From the NCBI GenBank assembly GCA_030836345.1, contig JAURQA010000117.1, positions 1-5,938 of the forward strand: 5,938 nt of DNA, written 5' to 3'. Source of the stretch: Bacteroidota bacterium. GTDB lineage: Bacteria > Bacteroidota > Bacteroidia > NS11-12g > UBA955. Position numbers and translations under genes: made by a program. This document shows, one piece after another, positions 1-5,938 of the stretch. Under the pieces are notes generated by a model. That model had not been told where the DNA came from. It saw only the letters and a program-made list of their open reading frames with translations, and searched no databases. Numbering within the stretch: position 1 is the first letter of the stretch; each line of letters begins with the position of its first letter.

Positions 1-55
1 TACAGGGGGTGAATACTAAGATTAGTCCGAAGTTACTATTTCCTGTCCCACAATA

Positions 56-1897
56 TTACTCCACCGTCACAGATTTTGCTAGGTTTCGTGGTTGATCAAC
101 ATTACATTCTCTCATAACTGCAATATGATAACTCAAAAGTTGAAGGGGTATTGTATTTATAAGAGGGGATAAGCAGTTTTCGGTTTCTGGAACTTCAATT
201 ACATGGTCTGCTAATTCATTTAACCCCGCGTTTCCCTCCGTAACAATGGCTATTACTTTTCCTTTTCTCGCCTTTACTTCTTGGATATTACTTACGAGTT
301 TTTCATAATGCTCATTGTTGGTTGCAATAACCACAACGGGCATTTCCTCGTCAATTAATGCAATAGGTCCATGTTTCATCTCAGCAGCAGGGTATCCCTC
401 TGCATGGATGTAACTGATTTCTTTTAGTTTTAAAGCACCCTCTAAGGCTACCGGAAAATTGTATCCTCGCCCCAGGTATAAGAAGTTCTTCGCATCCTTA
501 TAAAGTTCAGCAATCTTATAAATTTTATCATTTAATTTAAGTGCTTGTTCAACTTTTCCAGGAATGGCTTCCATTTCCTTCATCAATTTCTTAATTCTAC
601 CAGAGCTCAGGGTATCTCTTTGCTTAGCAATGGCTAATGCATAAAGGGTTAGAACAGTAACTTGCGCAGTAAATGCTTTGGTGCTTGCTACACCAATCTC
701 TGGCCCAGCATGGGTGTAGGCTCCTCCGTGACTTAGTCTTGGAATACTGCTTCCCACCACGTTACAAACACCAAAAACAGTAGCTCCTTTTTGCTTAGCC
801 AACTCCATGGCTGCAAGGGTGTCGGCTGTTTCTCCACTCTGAGAAATACTAACGATTAAATCATCGGGGTATATTACTGGATTTCGATACCTGAATTCAG
901 AAGCATATTCCACTTCAACGGGCACTCGAGCTAAATCTTCAAATAAATATTCTGCAACTAATCCTGCATGCCAACTGGTTCCACAACCTATTAATATGAG
1001 ACGATTTACCTTACTTAGCTTCTCCTGGTAATCGCGCATACTGCGCATGTTTATATTGCCGGACCTTCCATCTATTCTGCCTCTAAAAGAATCAAATATA
1101 GACTTGGGTTGCTCGTAAATTTCCTTGAGCATAAAGTGAGGATAACCTCCCTTTTCCAACTGTTCAAGATTCATTTCTAGCTCCTGGATATAGGGAGTTT
1201 GAATAACATTGTCAATGGTTTTTATGGTTAGTTCTTTGTTTTCAATAATGGCAATTTCACCATCTTTGATATAAATAACTTGGTTTGTATACTCAACAAT
1301 TGGAGTAGCATCACTGGCTAAAAAGAATTCGCCTCGTTCTTTACCAATACCTAAAACCAAAGGACTTCCTTTTCTTGCTGCAAGAACGTGTTCCGGATGG
1401 TTTTTTGAAAGAATTACAATGGCATATGCTCCTACGACTTGACTTAGCGCTGCGCGCACCGCGTCTTGCAGTGAAAGGTTCGCATTCTTCATGATATCTT
1501 CAATCAAATGGATAAGGACTTCGGTATCTGTATCACTTTTAAATGTGTGTCCCCGTTGCAAAAGGCCTTCTTTTAGGGTCGCATAGTTTTCGATAATACC
1601 ATTGTGAATGACAGATAAATCTCCCGTAGGAGATTGGTGAGGATGAGCATTTTTATCATTAGGTTCTCCATGAGTAGCCCAACGTGTATGGCCCATTCCT
1701 AAAGTTCCCTCAATATTTTTTCCATTTAATGATTCTTCAAGTTCTATAACTTTTCCCTGTTTTTTATAAACTCTTAAATCTCCATTAAGAAGAGCAACAC
1801 CTGCACTATCGTAGCCTCTATATTCCAGCCTTTTAAGGCCTTTGAGGATGATTTCGCAGGCTTGTTTTTTTCCTATATACCCAACAATTCCACACAT
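56..1897 (-). CDS. glmS: Glutamine--fructose-6-phosphate aminotransferase (isomerizing)
   Basis: Cytoplasmic enzyme that makes glucosamine-6-phosphate from fructose-6-phosphate and glutamine, the first committed step toward UDP-GlcNAc for peptidoglycan and LPS. The 613-residue length is normal for a full GlmS. An N-terminal Ntn glutaminase domain (about 1-230) begins MCGIVGYIG, so Cys2 becomes the N-terminal nucleophile after Met removal. It also has the GHTRWATHG motif (69-77) and SDTDTEV (121-127). Two SIS sugar-isomerase domains follow: the first (about 295-430) has GCGTS (304-308) and ISQSGETADT (351-360), the second (about 460-600) has LEGALKLKE (485-493). H509 in EMKHG and the tail DQPRNLAKSVTVE, with its conserved Lys608, complete the isomerase site. 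No key residue is missing. It starts 23 bases after the metK stop, so it is probably co-transcribed with metK. That gap is too short to hold a glmS ribozyme. No terminator is evident in the 55 bases downstream. Confidence 0.98.
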   Translation of the reverse strand: MCGIVGYIGKKQACEIILKGLKRLEYRGYDSAGVALLNGDLRVYKKQGKVIELEESLNGKNIEGTLGMGHTRWATHGEPNDKNAHPHQSPTGDLSVIHNGIIENYATLKEGLLQRGHTFKSDTDTEVLIHLIEDIMKNANLSLQDAVRAALSQVVGAYAIVILSKNHPEHVLAARKGSPLVLGIGKERGEFFLASDATPIVEYTNQVIYIKDGEIAIIENKELTIKTIDNVIQTPYIQELEMNLEQLEKGGYPHFMLKEIYEQPKSIFDSFRGRIDGRSGNINMRSMRDYQEKLSKVNRLILIGCGTSWHAGLVAEYLFEDLARVPVEVEYASEFRYRNPVIYPDDLIVSISQSGETADTLAAMELAKQKGATVFGVCNVVGSSIPRLSHGGAYTHAGPEIGVASTKAFTAQVTVLTLYALAIAKQRDTLSSGRIKKLMKEMEAIPGKVEQALKLNDKIYKIAELYKDAKNFLYLGRGYNFPVALEGALKLKEISYIHAEGYPAAEMKHGPIALIDEEMPVVVIATNNEHYEKLVSNIQEVKARKGKVIAIVTEGNAGLNELADHVIEVPETENCLSPLINTIPLQLLSYHIAVMRECNVDQPRNLAKSVTVE

Positions 1898-1920
1898 GTC
1901 ACAAGATTACTTTAATATTT

Positions 1921-3219
1921 TTATTTGAGGTTAAAGGCTTTTTTAACATCTGCTACCGCATTGAGCTCTTCCCATGGGAAAAGCTTTACTTTAACTTTCT
2001 TTTCGTCTTTTGTACCAGGATTAAATACTTTAGTTATTGTTTCAGTTTTTCTTCCCATATGTCCATAGGAGGCCGTCTCTTGATAGATTGGAGTCCTTAA
2101 CTTGAAACGTGTTTCAATACTGTACGGTTTGAGGTTAAAACATTTCATGGCTTCCACCTTTGCTGCAATTTCGCCATCTGTCTTATTTATCTTACTTGTT
2201 CCGTAAGTGTCAATAAATATACCAATGGGCTCAGCAACACCAATGGCATAACTCACTTGAACTAAAACTTCATTGCAAATTCCAGCAGCCACTAAGTTTT
2301 TGGCAATATGACGTGTAGCATATGCAGCACTTCGATCCACTTTACTTGGATCTTTTCCACTGAATGCTCCACCACCGTGAGCTCCTTTACCACCGTAAGT
2401 ATCTACTATAATCTTTCTACCAGTTAAACCAGTATCTCCATGAGGTCCACCAATGACAAATTTACCTGTTGGGTTAACATGGTACTTTATATCTTTATTA
2501 AACAGGTCTTTTACTCTTTTTGGCAATCGTTTTAAGATTCTTGGCACTAAAATTTGTTGAACATCATCATTTATTGTGCCAAGCATTTCATTATCTGCCT
2601 TTGCAATGTCTGCTGCTTTCTTGCTCTTAGGAGCAATCCAGTCATCATGTTGTGTACTCAAAACAATTGTGTCGACTCTTAGAGGAGTATTATCATCTCC
2701 ATATTCAATGGTTACTTGACTTTTGGCATCAGGTCTAAGGTATTTCATTTTTTTACCTTCTTTTCTAATCACAGCTAGTTCTTCCAATAATAAATGAGAT
2801 AGAGAAATAGCCAAAGGCATGTAGTCATCCGTTTCTTTACATGCATAGCCAAACATCATTCCTTGATCTCCAGCTCCTTGTTCTTCTTTTTTCTTTCGTT
2901 CTACTCCTTGATTTATTTCTGGACTTTGTTCGTGAATTGCGCTTAAAACACCACAACTATTGCTCTCAAACATATACTCACTTTTAGTATAACCTATTTT
3001 CGCAATTACGTTTCTAGCTATCTTTTGAACATCCAAATAAGCATTGGATTTAACTTCTCCTGCAAGAATAACCTGCCCTGTTGTTACTAAAGTCTCACAA
3101 GCTACCTTGCTTTCAGAGTCATATGCTAAAAAATTATCGATAAGTGCGTCAGAAATTTGATCAGCAACTTTGTCTGGATGTCCTTCAGAAACGGACTCTG
3201 ATGTAAAAAAATATGCCAT
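1921..3219 (-). CDS. metK: S-adenosylmethionine synthase (methionine adenosyltransferase)
   Basis: Cytoplasmic enzyme that joins methionine and ATP to give S-adenosylmethionine, the cell's main methyl donor. Family motifs are intact: the N-terminal [15 protein letters not shown] with His14, Asp16 and Lys17 of the ATP/Mg site; [12 protein letters not shown] (115-126), the first MetK signature, with Asp118; [14 protein letters not shown] (249-262); [12 protein letters not shown]; and the glycine-rich loop [14 protein letters not shown] (282-295). At 432 residues it is longer than the E. coli enzyme (about 384). The extra length lies mainly in a Lys-rich stretch at about 196-243 and a second one at about 391-413, before FPWEEL. 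Both match my memory of Bacteroides-type MetK, so I take them as lineage features rather than novelty. The start at 3219 puts MAYFFTSES at the family N terminus and sits about 30 bases from the inferred transcription start. It is the first gene of a likely metK-glmS unit. Confidence 0.98.
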   Translation of the reverse strand: MAYFFTSESVSEGHPDKVADQISDALIDNFLAYDSESKVACETLVTTGQVILAGEVKSNAYLDVQKIARNVIAKIGYTKSEYMFESNSCGVLSAIHEQSPEINQGVERKKKEEQGAGDQGMMFGYACKETDDYMPLAISLSHLLLEELAVIRKEGKKMKYLRPDAKSQVTIEYGDDNTPLRVDTIVLSTQHDDWIAPKSKKAADIAKADNEMLGTINDDVQQILVPRILKRLPKRVKDLFNKDIKYHVNPTGKFVIGGPHGDTGLTGRKIIVDTYGGKGAHGGGAFSGKDPSKVDRSAAYATRHIAKNLVAAGICNEVLVQVSYAIGVAEPIGIFIDTYGTSKINKTDGEIAAKVEAMKCFNLKPYSIETRFKLRTPIYQETASYGHMGRKTETITKVFNPGTKDEKKVKVKLFPWEELNAVADVKKAFNLK

Positions 3220-3254
3220 ATTCTATTTTATTCTTTATTCTAAATTAAGAAGCG

Positions 3255-3285
3255 CAAATATAGGTTTTATGAATGGCTTTTTAAA
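3255..3285 (-). promoter_or_regulatory. Putative Bacteroidetes-type promoter of metK-glmS
   Basis: Read on the minus strand, TATATTTG (3255-3262) matches the Bacteroidetes -7 consensus TAnnTTTG exactly. Twenty bases upstream is TTT (3283-3285) in place of the TTG expected at -33, so that half is weak. The predicted transcript would begin about 30 bases before the metK ATG. The leader is AT-rich, has no Shine-Dalgarno sequence, and is too short for a SAM riboswitch. Confidence 0.55.
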
Positions 3286-3335
3286 GCGTGATATAAACTA
3301 TCCAGAGGGCCATATTTTAAGTATAACCATGCTTC

Positions 3336-3365
3336 AAAAAACGACAATCGCATTGATTGTATCGT
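3336..3365 (-). terminator. Putative intrinsic terminator downstream of uxs
   Basis: On the minus strand the arms ACGA-TA-CAATC and GATTG-TCGT form a 9-bp stem with a 2-base bulge and a 5-base loop (3341-3365), followed at once by six T residues (3336-3341). It lies 40 bases after the uxs stop and upstream of the metK promoter, the right place to separate the two minus-strand units. The stem is poor in G+C, so efficiency is uncertain. There is no T-tract in the plus direction. A second short inverted repeat, GTAATG/CATTAC (3364-3384), lies just before it and shares two bases with it. Confidence 0.5.
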
Positions 3366-3405
3366 AATGAGGTCCGGCCATTACAATTAAGCACAACGAT
3401 GCTTT

Positions 3406-4404
3406 CTAATTGGTGTACTTATCAAAATTTTTATGGTGAGCTTCTTCATAAAGTCGATCTTCACTGAAAGCCTTGAAGTACGCATATGTCTCCTTTAAGC
3501 CCTCTTTTCGATCTACTTTTGGCTCCCATCCAAGTATTTCTCTTGCCTTAGCTATATCTGGTCTTCTTTGTTTTGGATCATCCACAGGAAGATCTTTATA
3601 AATGACTTTTTGATCAGTGCCTGTTAGTTTTATTATTTCTTCTGCAAATTGTGCAATGGTTATTTCATCTGGGTTTCCAATGTTAACAGGGTAAGGGTAA
3701 TCACTAAGCAATAATCGGAAGATGCCTTCCACTAGATCATCAACATAGCAGAAACTTCGTGTCTGACTTCCATCTCCAAAAATAGTCAAATCTTCTTTTC
3801 TTAATGCTTGGCCAATGAATGCAGGAAGCACTCTACCATCATTTAAACGCATGCGAGGCCCATATGTATTGAAGATTCGTATAATTCTGGTTTCTACTTT
3901 GTGATATGTATAATAGGCCATGGTGATCGCCTCTTGAAACCGTTTGGCTTCATCATACACCCCTCTTGGTCCAACGGGATTGACGTTACCCCAGTACTCT
4001 TCGTTTTGAGGATGAACAGCAGGGTCTCCATAAACTTCACTCGTACTCGCCACCAATATGCGGGCTTTCTTTGCTTTTGCAAGACCAAGTAAATTATGGG
4101 TTCCTAAGCTTCCCACTTTAAGCGTTTGTATGGGTATTTTTAAATAATCGATAGGACTGGCAGGACTCGCAAAATGTAAAATAAAATCTAACTCACCAGG
4201 TACATGAACAAACTTGGAGACATCGTGATGATGGAATTCAAAATTGGATTTGGGTAAAAGGTGTTCGATGTTCTTAAGGTCCCCAGTGATCAAATTGTCC
4301 ATGGCAATTACATGACATCCTTCTTTTACAAACCTATCGCATAAATGACTTCCTAAAAATCCTGCGGCACCTGTAATAAGTACTCTTTTTCCTGATATAT
4401 TCAT
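3406..4404 (-). CDS. uxs: UDP-glucuronate decarboxylase (UDP-xylose synthase), extended SDR family
   Basis: Probably converts UDP-glucuronate to UDP-xylose through an NAD-bound 4-keto intermediate, supplying xylose for surface polysaccharides. The protein is 332 residues from the chosen start. It opens with the Rossmann motif [11 protein letters not shown] (11-21). The catalytic set is Thr121-Ser122-Glu123 in STSEVYGDP and the YxxxK pair Tyr150/Lys154 in YDEAK. The blocks [17 protein letters not shown] and [10 protein letters not shown], then [19 protein letters not shown] and a late RRPDI, are typical of the UXS branch. They separate it from dTDP-glucose dehydratases and UDP-glucose 4-epimerases. 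There is no membrane segment. The open frame extends 18 codons further upstream (to 4458), but those codons encode nothing like the family and overlap the TAnnTTTG promoter element at 4421-4428. Starting at 4404 places [11 protein letters not shown] correctly at the N terminus. It appears monocistronic, divergent from trhO. Substrate assignment rests on motifs only. Confidence 0.93.
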   Translation of the reverse strand: MNISGKRVLITGAAGFLGSHLCDRFVKEGCHVIAMDNLITGDLKNIEHLLPKSNFEFHHHDVSKFVHVPGELDFILHFASPASPIDYLKIPIQTLKVGSLGTHNLLGLAKAKKARILVASTSEVYGDPAVHPQNEEYWGNVNPVGPRGVYDEAKRFQEAITMAYYTYHKVETRIIRIFNTYGPRMRLNDGRVLPAFIGQALRKEDLTIFGDGSQTRSFCYVDDLVEGIFRLLLSDYPYPVNIGNPDEITIAQFAEEIIKLTGTDQKVIYKDLPVDDPKQRRPDIAKAREILGWEPKVDRKEGLKETYAYFKAFSEDRLYEEAHHKNFDKYTN

Positions 4405-4420
4405 GAGTTTATTAATGTGC

Positions 4421-4428
4421 CAAAGGTA
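4421..4428 (-). promoter_or_regulatory. Putative -7 promoter element of uxs
   Basis: On the minus strand the sequence TACCTTTG is an exact TAnnTTTG match. It ends 16 bases before the ATG at 4404, predicting a leader of only about 10 bases. No TTG is found at the usual distance of about 20 bases. A TTTG at 4456-4459 is 27 bases away, too far to be convincing. The element supports the 4404 start, because the longer reading frame would begin upstream of the transcript. Confidence 0.45.
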
Positions 4429-4511
4429 ACCATTCCTGCCTATAATTAGTAAAAACAAATTTAGACTTGATTTAAAAAGGGTATTGCGCCGCGCTTACAA
4501 AAACGGACTTT

Positions 4512-4542
4512 TTGGGATAAACTTTAAAATGAATTATTTTTG
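4512..4542 (+). promoter_or_regulatory. Putative Bacteroidetes-type promoter of trhO
   Basis: A complete match to the phylum consensus: TTG at 4512-4514 (within TTTG), a 20-base spacer, and TATTTTTG (TAnnTTTG) at 4535-4542. The predicted transcript starts near 4548, leaving about 28 bases of AT-rich leader before the ATG at 4576. This is the best promoter in the window. Confidence 0.65.
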
Positions 4543-4575
4543 CATCTAAGCCAATAATTAAAACTAATCTGTAAC

Positions 4576-5622
4576 ATGCAATTGCACAATAGAATTAATA
4601 GGGATGAATTAAAAGAAATAATGATGGCCGACACCAGGTCCTATTCAACTATTTCATTTTATAAATATCACCCCATAAAAAACCCATCATTATTTAGAGA
4701 TCACCTTTACTTAAAATTGATCGATGTTGAGTGTCTTGGGCGAATTTATGTTGCCAAGGAGGGGATAAATGCCCAAATTAGTCTGCCGGCTGAGCGAATG
4801 AATGACTTTGATCGGGTTATGGCCAGCATAGATTTTTTAACTGGGCTGAGGTTAAACAAGGCTGTGGAAGAAAAAAGAACCGAAAAATCTTTTATTAAGC
4901 TTGATATTAAGGTGCGTGAGAAAATAGTGGCAGACGGGATCGATGATTCAAAATTTAATGCTTTTGACAATGGCAAATATTTAGGTCCGGAGGAATGGAA
5001 TGCCATGATAGATAGGAAGGATTCCGTAGTTATAGATATGAGGAATCATTATGAAAGTGAAGTGGGTCGATTCGAAAAGGCAGAGTGCCCAGATGTAGAT
5101 ACATTTAAAGAAGAATTAGACACGGTTATTGAAACATTTAAGGATTCCAAGGATAAGCCTATCTTGATGTATTGTACTGGAGGAATTCGTTGCGAAAAGG
5201 CCAGTGCTTGGATGAAATACAAAGGATTTAATAATGTGCACCATTTAGAAGGAGGAATTATTAATTATGTCAATCAGGTTAGAACCAAGGGTATTGAGAA
5301 CAAATTTAAAGGAGTTAACTTTGTCTTTGACCAACGTTTATCAGAGAGAATAACAGAAGATGTATTGGCCGAATGTCATCAATGCGGAGAAGTTGCAGAT
5401 ACTCATGTAAATTGTTTAAATATTGGATGTCACACTCTTTTTATTCAATGCGGAAAATGTAGTGAAGCATTTGAGGGCTGTTGCAGTAAGGAGTGCCTTA
5501 CGATGTCGAAACGCCCTGAGGAGGAACAACTACAGTGGCGAAAGAACAATCCACTACCTGCTAACTATCAAAAGGGCAGGCTCGTAAAAGCAAGAAGATT
5601 AGAATTAAAGAAAAAAAAATAG
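4576..5622 (+). CDS. trhO: tRNA uridine(34) hydroxylase, rhodanese-domain protein (TrhO/YceA family)
   Basis: Likely carries out oxygen-dependent hydroxylation of U34 in certain tRNAs, giving 5-hydroxyuridine, the precursor of cmo5U-type wobble modifications. The role is known from E. coli TrhO (YceA) and is inferred here from close similarity. At 348 residues it matches the family length (about 350). An N-terminal acylphosphatase-like domain (about 22-120) contains TISFYKY and VAKEGINAQIS. The rhodanese domain (about 130-240) has IDMRNHYESEVG (153-164) and the active-site loop MYCTGGIRCEKAS (198-210), with catalytic Cys200 and second Cys206. The C-terminal Cys-rich segment (267-307: CHQCG, NC, GC, QCGKC, GCCSKEC) suggests a metal-binding site, which is usual for the family. 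The basic tail ends in Lys residues. The start at 4576 aligns LHNRI with the E. coli N terminus. Internal Met codons at 16 and 17 would remove conserved sequence. It is a single gene with its own promoter and terminator. Confidence 0.95.
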   Translation: MQLHNRINRDELKEIMMADTRSYSTISFYKYHPIKNPSLFRDHLYLKLIDVECLGRIYVAKEGINAQISLPAERMNDFDRVMASIDFLTGLRLNKAVEEKRTEKSFIKLDIKVREKIVADGIDDSKFNAFDNGKYLGPEEWNAMIDRKDSVVIDMRNHYESEVGRFEKAECPDVDTFKEELDTVIETFKDSKDKPILMYCTGGIRCEKASAWMKYKGFNNVHHLEGGIINYVNQVRTKGIENKFKGVNFVFDQRLSERITEDVLAECHQCGEVADTHVNCLNIGCHTLFIQCGKCSEAFEGCCSKECLTMSKRPEEEQLQWRKNNPLPANYQKGRLVKARRLELKKKK

Positions 5623-5624
5623 AA

Positions 5625-5661
5625 TATAGTTAGAAACCGTTCGTTTACTAACATAGTTTTT
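5625..5661 (+). terminator. Putative intrinsic terminator of trhO
   Basis: Three bases after the trhO stop, arms TAT-a-GTTAG-AAAC (5625-5637) and GTTT-a-CTAAC-ATA (5643-5655) pair to give a 12-bp stem with two single-base bulges and a CGTTC loop. One base later comes a run of five T residues (5657-5661). Position, stem and T-tract agree with Rho-independent termination, although the stem is AT-rich. Confidence 0.65.
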
Positions 5662-5669
5662 GTGGATAA
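5661..5669 (-). other. Solitary perfect DnaA-box sequence
   Basis: The minus strand reads TTATCCACA, identical to the strong E. coli DnaA box. It lies in the spacer between the trhO terminator and the next gene, and is part of an 11-base near-palindrome TGGAT-A-ATCCA (5663-5673). By chance, a given 9-mer is expected about 0.05 times in both strands of a window this size. I saw no second box nearby, so this is not an origin. DnaA binding is unproven. Confidence 0.3.
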
Positions 5670-5778
5670 TCCAAAATATTTTGAGCGATGAATAGAAAAG
5701 GATTTGTCTACAGTGATTATATTCGCACTCCATTGAACTCAATTAATGTGCGAAATAATAAAGTTAATATATTAAAAA

Positions 5779-5938
5779 ATGACAAAATACCTTTGGAAAA
5801 CACTTTGCTTAGTTGGACTAATTTTTCAAACTAACATAACGACAGCCCAGTGGGGATCTGATTGGGGCGGAGATGGCGGCTCTGATGCTGAAACAGAAGA
5901 TACGGATGCTGATGTAGAACTAGGGGACACGACAGCTA
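5779..5938 (+). CDS. Secreted acidic, glycine-rich protein of unknown function (5' part only)
   Basis: The frame is open from the ATG at 5779 to the right edge (53 codons seen), so the gene is cut by the window. The first 23 residues look like a Sec signal peptide: a Lys at 3 and 7, a hydrophobic core LCLVGLIF (9-16), then TTA before Gln24, a plausible signal peptidase I site. The mature start is distinctive: QWGSDWGGDGGSDAETED and onward. In residues 24-53 there are 10 Asp/Glu, 6 Gly and no Lys or Arg. Such a stretch could be a flexible or calcium-binding linker, but no named repeat is visible. Cys10 is not in a lipobox context. The leader just before the ATG is AT-rich with no Shine-Dalgarno sequence, and no convincing promoter was found (the best candidate, TATATTCG at 5718-5725, has one mismatch and lacks a spaced TTG). 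I do not recognise the family. Confidence 0.7.
   Translation, partial: MTKYLWKTLCLVGLIFQTNITTAQWGSDWGGDGGSDAETEDTDADVELGDTTA

Noticed and set aside
15..26. Short palindrome ACTAAGATTAGT downstream of glmS as a possible terminator
   Set aside because: The arms leave a 2-base loop, which cannot form a proper hairpin, and no T-tract follows on the minus strand.
1898..1920. glmS ribozyme or separate glmS promoter (TAATCTTG on the minus strand, 1902-1909)
   Set aside because: The gap is too short for the ribozyme. The promoter-like sequence has a mismatch in TTTG and would leave a leader of only a few bases, so co-transcription with metK is simpler.
1921..3219. MetK insertions relative to the E. 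coli enzyme as a novel fusion
   Set aside because: Similar insertions occur, as far as I recall, in Bacteroides-type MetK of about 430 residues, so they are normal for the lineage.
3220..3254. SAM riboswitch in the metK leader
   Set aside because: The inferred leader is only about 30 bases and AT-rich with no paired helices, too short for any known SAM riboswitch.
3170..3367. 65-codon plus-strand open frame running from antisense metK into the spacer
   Set aside because: It begins inside metK on the opposite strand, covers the metK promoter and the terminator stem, and has no recognisable protein features.
3318..3405. Imperfect direct repeat, 18 bases at 3318-3335 and 3388-3405 (14 of 18 identical)
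   Set aside because: Too short and imperfect to separate from chance, with no flanking mobile-element features.
3894..4092. Two short overlapping open frames, one on each strand, inside uxs
   Set aside because: Both are embedded in the strongly conserved UXS coding region and are shadows of it.
4746..5006. 86-codon minus-strand open frame opposite trhO
   Set aside because: It is antisense to conserved TrhO sequence and its own translation shows no family features.
5623..5778. Replication origin, suggested by the DnaA box
   Set aside because: Only one box was found, with no cluster, no clear unwinding element and no dnaA or dnaN gene nearby.
5688..5834. 48-codon open frame (MNRKGFVYSDY...) overlapping the start of the secreted protein in another frame
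   Set aside because: No promoter or family features. It overlaps a frame with a much more convincing signal peptide, and a frame of this length is expected by chance in AT-rich DNA.

Overview
The window looks like an ordinary chromosomal segment from a member of the Bacteroidota (Bacteroidetes). Three things point there. Promoter-like sequences of the Bacteroidetes form (TTG, about 20 bases, TAnnTTTG) precede two genes, and a TAnnTTTG element alone precedes a third. The MetK protein has the two insertions I know from Bacteroides-type MetK. The DNA is AT-rich and the starts have AT-rich leaders without Shine-Dalgarno sequences. I see no phage, transposon, CRISPR, tRNA or rRNA sequence.

Layout, left to right. 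On the minus strand, metK (1921-3219) is followed after only 23 bases by glmS (56-1897). They read as one transcription unit, starting from a promoter at about 3255-3285 and running toward the left edge. A spacer (3220-3405) holds that promoter and, upstream of it, a hairpin plus T-tract that fits as the terminator of the next minus-strand gene. That gene is a UDP-glucuronate decarboxylase (uxs, 3406-4404), whose best start is 18 codons inside the longest open frame. A 171-base divergent spacer (4405-4575) separates it from trhO on the plus strand (4576-5622), which has a complete Bacteroidetes promoter. After trhO come a well-formed terminator hairpin (5625-5661) and a perfect single DnaA-box sequence. 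Last is the start of a secreted, strongly acidic protein (5779 onward) cut by the right edge.

Functionally the window mixes housekeeping metabolism: S-adenosylmethionine synthesis (MetK), entry into amino-sugar and peptidoglycan/LPS precursors (GlmS), nucleotide-sugar supply of UDP-xylose (Uxs) and tRNA wobble-uridine hydroxylation (TrhO). GlmS and Uxs both feed cell-surface polysaccharides, but no glycosyltransferase or transporter lies nearby to tie them to a particular polymer. I find no convincing evidence of a new biological system. The points worth a second look are small: the corrected uxs start, the metK-glmS pairing, the lone DnaA box, the palindrome over the metK -33 region, and the unidentified acidic secreted protein at the edge.
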